Source: Marinilabilia salmonicolor JCM 21150 (lineage in GTDB: Bacteria; Bacteroidota; Bacteroidia; Bacteroidales; Marinilabiliaceae). Taken from it: 64,000 bases of DNA. Position 1 is the first letter of the stretch, and each line of letters begins with the position of its first letter. The notes under the pieces were generated by a model that worked only from the letters and a program-made list of their open reading frames with translations, did no database searches and had not been told where the DNA came from. The stretch spans positions 1 through 64,000 of the forward strand of contig NZ_AJKI01000022.1 of assembly GCF_000259075.1 (NCBI RefSeq), written 5' to 3'. Shown piece after piece: positions 60,629-64,000 of this stretch. The translations under genes and the position numbers were made by a program.

Positions 60629-61990
60629 ATGCTTAAATATTTTACAAAAACATTGGTAGAAAGATTCCTGACTGAGGAAGATGATTATACGGATCATTTT
60701 TTTTGCCTAATTGTCTGCCTGACCTTTTTGTTCTCGGCCGTCAGTACGCTTTTTAATCTTTTAATTGGCTTACCCGGAATGGTTGCGTTATGGAGTGCTG
60801 TGGTCAGTTTATTTCTCCTGATTGTTTTTTTTCTCTATCGTTATCCCGGTAAAAAATACCGCTCTTTTGCAAAGGGGCTTTTTTATACTTCTGCTGTAAT
60901 TACCCTCAACGGAATGTGGATTTTTAATGGAGGTTCACAGAGTCCCTCTCCAATTATTTTTTTAGCGTTTATGGCTCTTATCGTATTTCTGGAGCCAAAA
61001 CCTGGGGTCGGTATTATTTCACTGCTTCTTGGGCTGAATGTGGTAGCATTACTCTTGCTGGAGCTTTTCTTTCCCGACATTGTATTAATGTATCAATCCG
61101 CACAACAACGGACCATGGATTTTGTAGTGGTTATTTCCTTCCTGTTTTTGGCAGTTGTGCCCACCCTCACCTATTCCCGCAAGATTATTATTCAACAGAA
61201 AGAACAGGCAGAAAAAGACAATCAGCAAAAATCAGCCTATCTGGCCAATATGAGCCATGAAATCCGTACCCCCATGAATGCCATCGTGGGTTTTGCTGAA
61301 TTACTTAAAAGTCCTGACCTGACAAAAAATGAACAACATGATTACATTGACATCATCCGGCAAAACAGCGACTTATTGCTCAATATGCTGAACAATATTC
61401 TGGATTTATCAAAACTGGAAGCCAAATTGGTAGAGATAAATACATCAGAATTCAGCATCTCCTCTTTATTTAGCCAGATTTACAATGCCCACATCACACA
61501 AATCCGGAAAACCAGACTTTTTTTCGAGAAAGATATTCCGGATGAAATCAAAAACATTGTTATCAAAAGTGACCGAACACTTTTGTTTCAGGTATTTTCA
61601 AACCTCATAACCAATGCCATAAAAGTCACCCGGCAAGGGGAAATACGTTATGGAGTAAGATTAAAGAACCAAAAAGTACATTTTTTTGTTTTTGATACAG
61701 GTCCGGGAATCCCCAGACAGCAGCAGGAGAAAATATTTGAACGTTTCAGTCAGCTCAACAATGGCTCAGATGTAAGCTTCAATGCAGATGGTGTTGGACT
61801 TGGCCTTTCTATTTGCAAGGCCATTCTCAACCTTTTAGACGGACAGATCAAACTCCATTCCGAGGTTAATAAAGGATCAACCTTCATTTTTTCTTTCTCG
61901 ACCGATATTCTTACAAGTCAGGAAGGTGAAAAAGAATCCGGACAATCTGCCAATATTCCTATAATAGAAAAGGAACAAGCATTCTCATAA
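60629..61990 (+). CDS. Membrane sensor histidine kinase
   Basis: A 453-residue kinase. About six membrane segments fill residues ~25-185; the HisKA box MSHEIRTPMNAIVGFAELL has the phospho-acceptor His near residue 210; then the N box FSNLITNAIKVTR, G1 FDTGPGIP and G2 GVGLGLSICKAIL of the ATPase domain. No receiver domain is attached and no partner is adjacent. Part of the host chromosome beyond the tRNA. The ligand is unknown. Confidence 0.93.
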   Translation: MLKYFTKTLVERFLTEEDDYTDHFFCLIVCLTFLFSAVSTLFNLLIGLPGMVALWSAVVSLFLLIVFFLYRYPGKKYRSFAKGLFYTSAVITLNGMWIFNGGSQSPSPIIFLAFMALIVFLEPKPGVGIISLLLGLNVVALLLLELFFPDIVLMYQSAQQRTMDFVVVISFLFLAVVPTLTYSRKIIIQQKEQAEKDNQQKSAYLANMSHEIRTPMNAIVGFAELLKSPDLTKNEQHDYIDIIRQNSDLLLNMLNNILDLSKLEAKLVEINTSEFSISSLFSQIYNAHITQIRKTRLFFEKDIPDEIKNIVIKSDRTLLFQVFSNLITNAIKVTRQGEIRYGVRLKNQKVHFFVFDTGPGIPRQQQEKIFERFSQLNNGSDVSFNADGVGLGLSICKAILNLLDGQIKLHSEVNKGSTFIFSFSTDILTSQEGEKESGQSANIPIIEKEQAFS

Positions 61991-62159
61991 TCTTCTAACC
62001 TTGCATCGCCAGAACCAAACAAGTAAAAGAAAGCCAATTAATAATTAGCTGGATAAGTTGATTGCTCCGCAATTACTTCTTTTTGGCCACGAAACGACCG
62101 AAAGGAGTTCGGTAACACCTTAAAAAGTCAATTATGATGTTGTCAGTTCTTGCAAGCAA

Positions 62160-62290
62160 GCAAGAGAGCTAAGGGGCACAAATTACACGAATTTATGCCT
62201 TCAGGCGAGTATTGAATTGCAACACTCTTTTAAGAACTGCTTGCAGTTCTATTAATTCGTAAAATTCGGGTAATTCGTGGACGCCAAACA
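62160..62290. repeat. Intergenic repeat with AATTCGTG-type arms
   Basis: Within the 370-base gap after the kinase gene. ACAAATTACACGAATTTA near 62180 is roughly inverted against AATTCGTAAAATTCGGGTAATTCGTGG near 62252-62280, a type of intergenic repeat I associate with Bacteroidetes. 61991-62159 shows nothing further. Confidence 0.45.
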
Positions 62291-62291
62291 A

Positions 62292-62310
62292 AAAATGGCG
62301 TAGCCATTTT
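62292..62310 (-). terminator. Terminator of the symporter gene
   Basis: Stem AAAATGGC/GCCATTTT with a 3-base loop, followed on the minus strand by a T run. Lies 50 bases past the symporter stop codon. Confidence 0.7.
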
Positions 62311-62360
62311 AGAAATATTTTGCAAAAAAACATGAATATCAGGAGCAAAACACTAATAGG

Positions 62361-63773
62361 CTACTCCTTTAGCGTTTTATTTTCCAGATTAGTAGTTTTA
62401 TCCACAATTGTGGAAACAGTTGCATCTCCTGTGACATTTACAACGGTGCGCATCATATCCAGAATTCGGTCAACCGGCAGAATAATACCAATCCATGCCG
62501 GATTAAGGCCTACCGAGCTCAAAACAACCATCAGCATTACCACTCCTGCACTGGGAATTGCAGCAGCTCCGATACTGGCAAGAGTAGCGGTAAGTACAAC
62601 GGTGAGTTGCTGACCTATGCTCAAGTCCACCAGATGCATTTGCGCCAAAAAAACCACTGCCACTGCCTGATAAAGGCTGGTTCCATCCATATTCACGGTA
62701 GCCCCGATGGGCAGGACAAAACTGGAAATCCGCTTATCCACTTTCAGATTCTCTTCAACACACTCAAGTGTAACCGGTAGTGTGGCAGCACTGCTACTAG
62801 TAGTAAACGCAAGCATTTGTGCAGGACTGATGCCTCGAAGAAAATCCATAAAAGATATTCCTTTAACAAAAAAGGCCATGAATGCCGGATAGATAACAAA
62901 GGCCATTATAACCAGTCCCAGAACAACAACCAGTGAGTACCAGGTAAGGCCTTTGAATAGTTCCAGAACATGTCCCGGATTGCCTCCGGCCATCTGGTTC
63001 ACCATCCCTGCCATGAGGGCAAAGACAAAAAATGGTGCTGCAGCCATTATGAGCTCTACCATTTTAAGAAAAACCTCAGCTATCGAATCAATCAATCGTT
63101 TCAGCGGTGCCGCTTTTTCTGAAGGGACAAACAAAAGGGCCACACCAAAAAATATTCCGAAGAAAATCACCTGAAGCATATTTCGGTTGTCGGACAAACT
63201 TAAAAACAAATTGCCCGGCACCATATCTTCCAAAAACACCAACGGCCCATTTTTTTCTGCCTTTTGTGCCGTTTCCAAACGAATCCGGACCTCATCTGTC
63301 TCTTCAAATCCCCTTTTTTGTGCGACCTGATTCAGAACCTGATGATAAGTGCTGTCACGGGAAAACCACCGACCGTCTTTGGGAGTCAGCCCCTGCTCCT
63401 GAAGCCAAAGCTCATACCCCATTCTGTTTTCCAGGCGAACTTCCTTTTCAATGGTTTTTCCTGGAGCCAGTACATTTACCAATACAAGTCCCACTGTAAC
63501 CGAAAGAATGGTTGTTGACAGGTAAAACAACAATGTTTTTCCGCCAAGTCGCCCCAGATCACGCGGATGACCAAGACTTACAATACCGCCAATAATAGAA
63601 AAAAGAACCAAAGGAACGGCAATAAGCTTCAACAAATCAATAAAAATCCGGCCCCAGGGAGCAATCCAGTTTTCGGTGAATGTTCCCCACCCCAGCCAAC
63701 TGGATGCAAGTGCCCAAATGATTCCCAGCACAAGTCCGATAATGATTTTCCAATGAAGAGGAAGCTTTTTCAT
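62361..63773 (-). CDS. Dicarboxylate/amino-acid:cation symporter (DAACS family)
   Basis: A 470-residue transporter of the glutamate/aspartate family. The family blocks FTTSSSAATLPVT (re-entrant loop HP1), GATVNMDGTSLYQAVAVVFLAQ (TM7, with the NMDG cation site) and SIGAAAIPSAGVVMLMVVL (HP2) are present, with about eight membrane segments. An unusually long periplasmic loop of ~80 charged residues follows TM2-TM3 (around KTIEKEVRLENRM). Moves dicarboxylic amino acids with Na+ or H+ across the inner membrane. Confidence 0.95.
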   Translation of the reverse strand: MKKLPLHWKIIIGLVLGIIWALASSWLGWGTFTENWIAPWGRIFIDLLKLIAVPLVLFSIIGGIVSLGHPRDLGRLGGKTLLFYLSTTILSVTVGLVLVNVLAPGKTIEKEVRLENRMGYELWLQEQGLTPKDGRWFSRDSTYHQVLNQVAQKRGFEETDEVRIRLETAQKAEKNGPLVFLEDMVPGNLFLSLSDNRNMLQVIFFGIFFGVALLFVPSEKAAPLKRLIDSIAEVFLKMVELIMAAAPFFVFALMAGMVNQMAGGNPGHVLELFKGLTWYSLVVVLGLVIMAFVIYPAFMAFFVKGISFMDFLRGISPAQMLAFTTSSSAATLPVTLECVEENLKVDKRISSFVLPIGATVNMDGTSLYQAVAVVFLAQMHLVDLSIGQQLTVVLTATLASIGAAAIPSAGVVMLMVVLSSVGLNPAWIGIILPVDRILDMMRTVVNVTGDATVSTIVDKTTNLENKTLKE

Positions 63774-63777
63774 TTTT

Positions 63778-63880
63778 CAATTAGCAATAAACAATGAGCA
63801 ATTAGCAATGATCAATGATCAATAAACAATTAGCAATGATCAATTAGCAATTAGCAATGATTAATTAGCAATGATCAATA
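63778..63880. repeat. Degenerate tandem repeat between aroC and symporter gene
   Basis: About seven imperfect units built on CAATTAGCAATGAT and CAATGATCAATAA fill the gap between the genes. Simple AT-rich expansion; no protein or RNA structure stands out. Confidence 0.75.
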
Positions 63881-63882
63881 AT

Positions 63883-64000
63883 CTACTGATAAGTTTTATT
63901 CATCAGCCAGGCATCCACAATGACCATCGCAGCCATTGCTTCCACGATGGGCACAGCACGTGGCACCACACAGGGATCATGTCGTCCGCGTGCTTTCATC
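63883..64000 (-). CDS. aroC: Chorismate synthase, C-terminal fragment (cut by window edge)
   Basis: The last 38 codons are visible: [18 protein letters not shown] and [10 protein letters not shown] match the conserved end of chorismate synthase, the final enzyme of the shikimate pathway (EPSP to chorismate). The remainder lies past 64000. Host housekeeping gene. Confidence 0.9.
   Translation of the reverse strand, partial: MKARGRHDPCVVPRAVPIVEAMAAMVIVDAWLMNKTYQ

Noticed and set aside
63778-63880. Short repeats considered as a CRISPR array
   Set aside because: Units are degenerate, contiguous and lack unique spacers; there are no cas genes in the window.

Overview
The window looks like a chromosomal stretch of a Bacteroidota bacterium, probably of the Bacteroidales/Marinilabiliales kind. 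The signs are A-rich translation starts that mostly lack Shine-Dalgarno sequences, many small lipoproteins, a stand-alone fragment resembling a SusC/TonB plug, a Bacteroidetes-type tyrosine recombinase and dispersed Bacteroidetes-like repeats. The right end (60.4-64 kb) is ordinary chromosome: tRNA-Pro(CGG), a hybrid-type membrane histidine kinase, a DAACS-family dicarboxylate/amino-acid symporter and the 3' end of aroC.

Everything from about 3.9 to 60.3 kb reads as one large accessory element, coded almost wholly on the minus strand. Next to the tRNA gene lie a tyrosine recombinase (59.0-60.3 kb), a phage-type repressor (58.5-59.0 kb, plus strand) and a divergent excisionase-like HTH protein. 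They are followed by a minus-strand train of about 24 genes (57.8 to 33.1 kb). This train has no terminase, portal, tail or conjugation gene. It has many short proteins with single Gly-rich membrane segments, several beta-rich candidate capsid or spike proteins, a delta-60-repeat fibre-like protein, a protein with an RGIRNNNPGN lysozyme-like motif, a GH108 endolysin, a transglutaminase-fold protein, a J-domain protein and an annexin-like protein. It ends in a polyvalent-protein module: zincin peptidase, N6-adenine methylase, Strawberry-Notch-type helicase and RecA-fold ATPase. My best reading is an integrated tailless, possibly membrane-containing virus or virus-like element of a group I cannot name.

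Downstream of this core, still on the minus strand, lie defence and accessory cassettes. Three direct copies of a 236-345 bp repeat (A 6.7 kb, B 23.4 kb, C 32.8 kb) each end at the same AACG junction, beyond which the sequence is different. Between the accessory modules are imperfect palindromes. The short boxes at the start and end of a module are complementary, as in integron attC gene cassettes. After C come SIR2 + HerA, a helicase-nuclease and a pentapeptide-repeat membrane protein. After B come a dual-GHKL ATPase with a receiver-like partner, an Mza-like operon (Vsr, 5mC methylase, MutL-like ATPase, Z1, PD-(D/E)XK, AIPR), a small membrane protein and, in opposite orientation, an XRE/ImmA/PIN module, plus a cold-shock-like gene and a truncated SRAP gene. 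After A come a lipoprotein, a TonB-plug-like protein, a TonB C-terminal-domain protein and an intact SRAP protein. The cassettes look clearly more AT-rich than the core. No integron integrase is seen in the window.

The far left (1-3.9 kb) carries a partial dispersed repeat, an AAA/DUF4143-type ATPase and three plus-strand secreted proteins or lipoproteins, two of them paralogues. The left end of the element was not identified: no second copy of the tRNA-Pro 3' end was found in the window.
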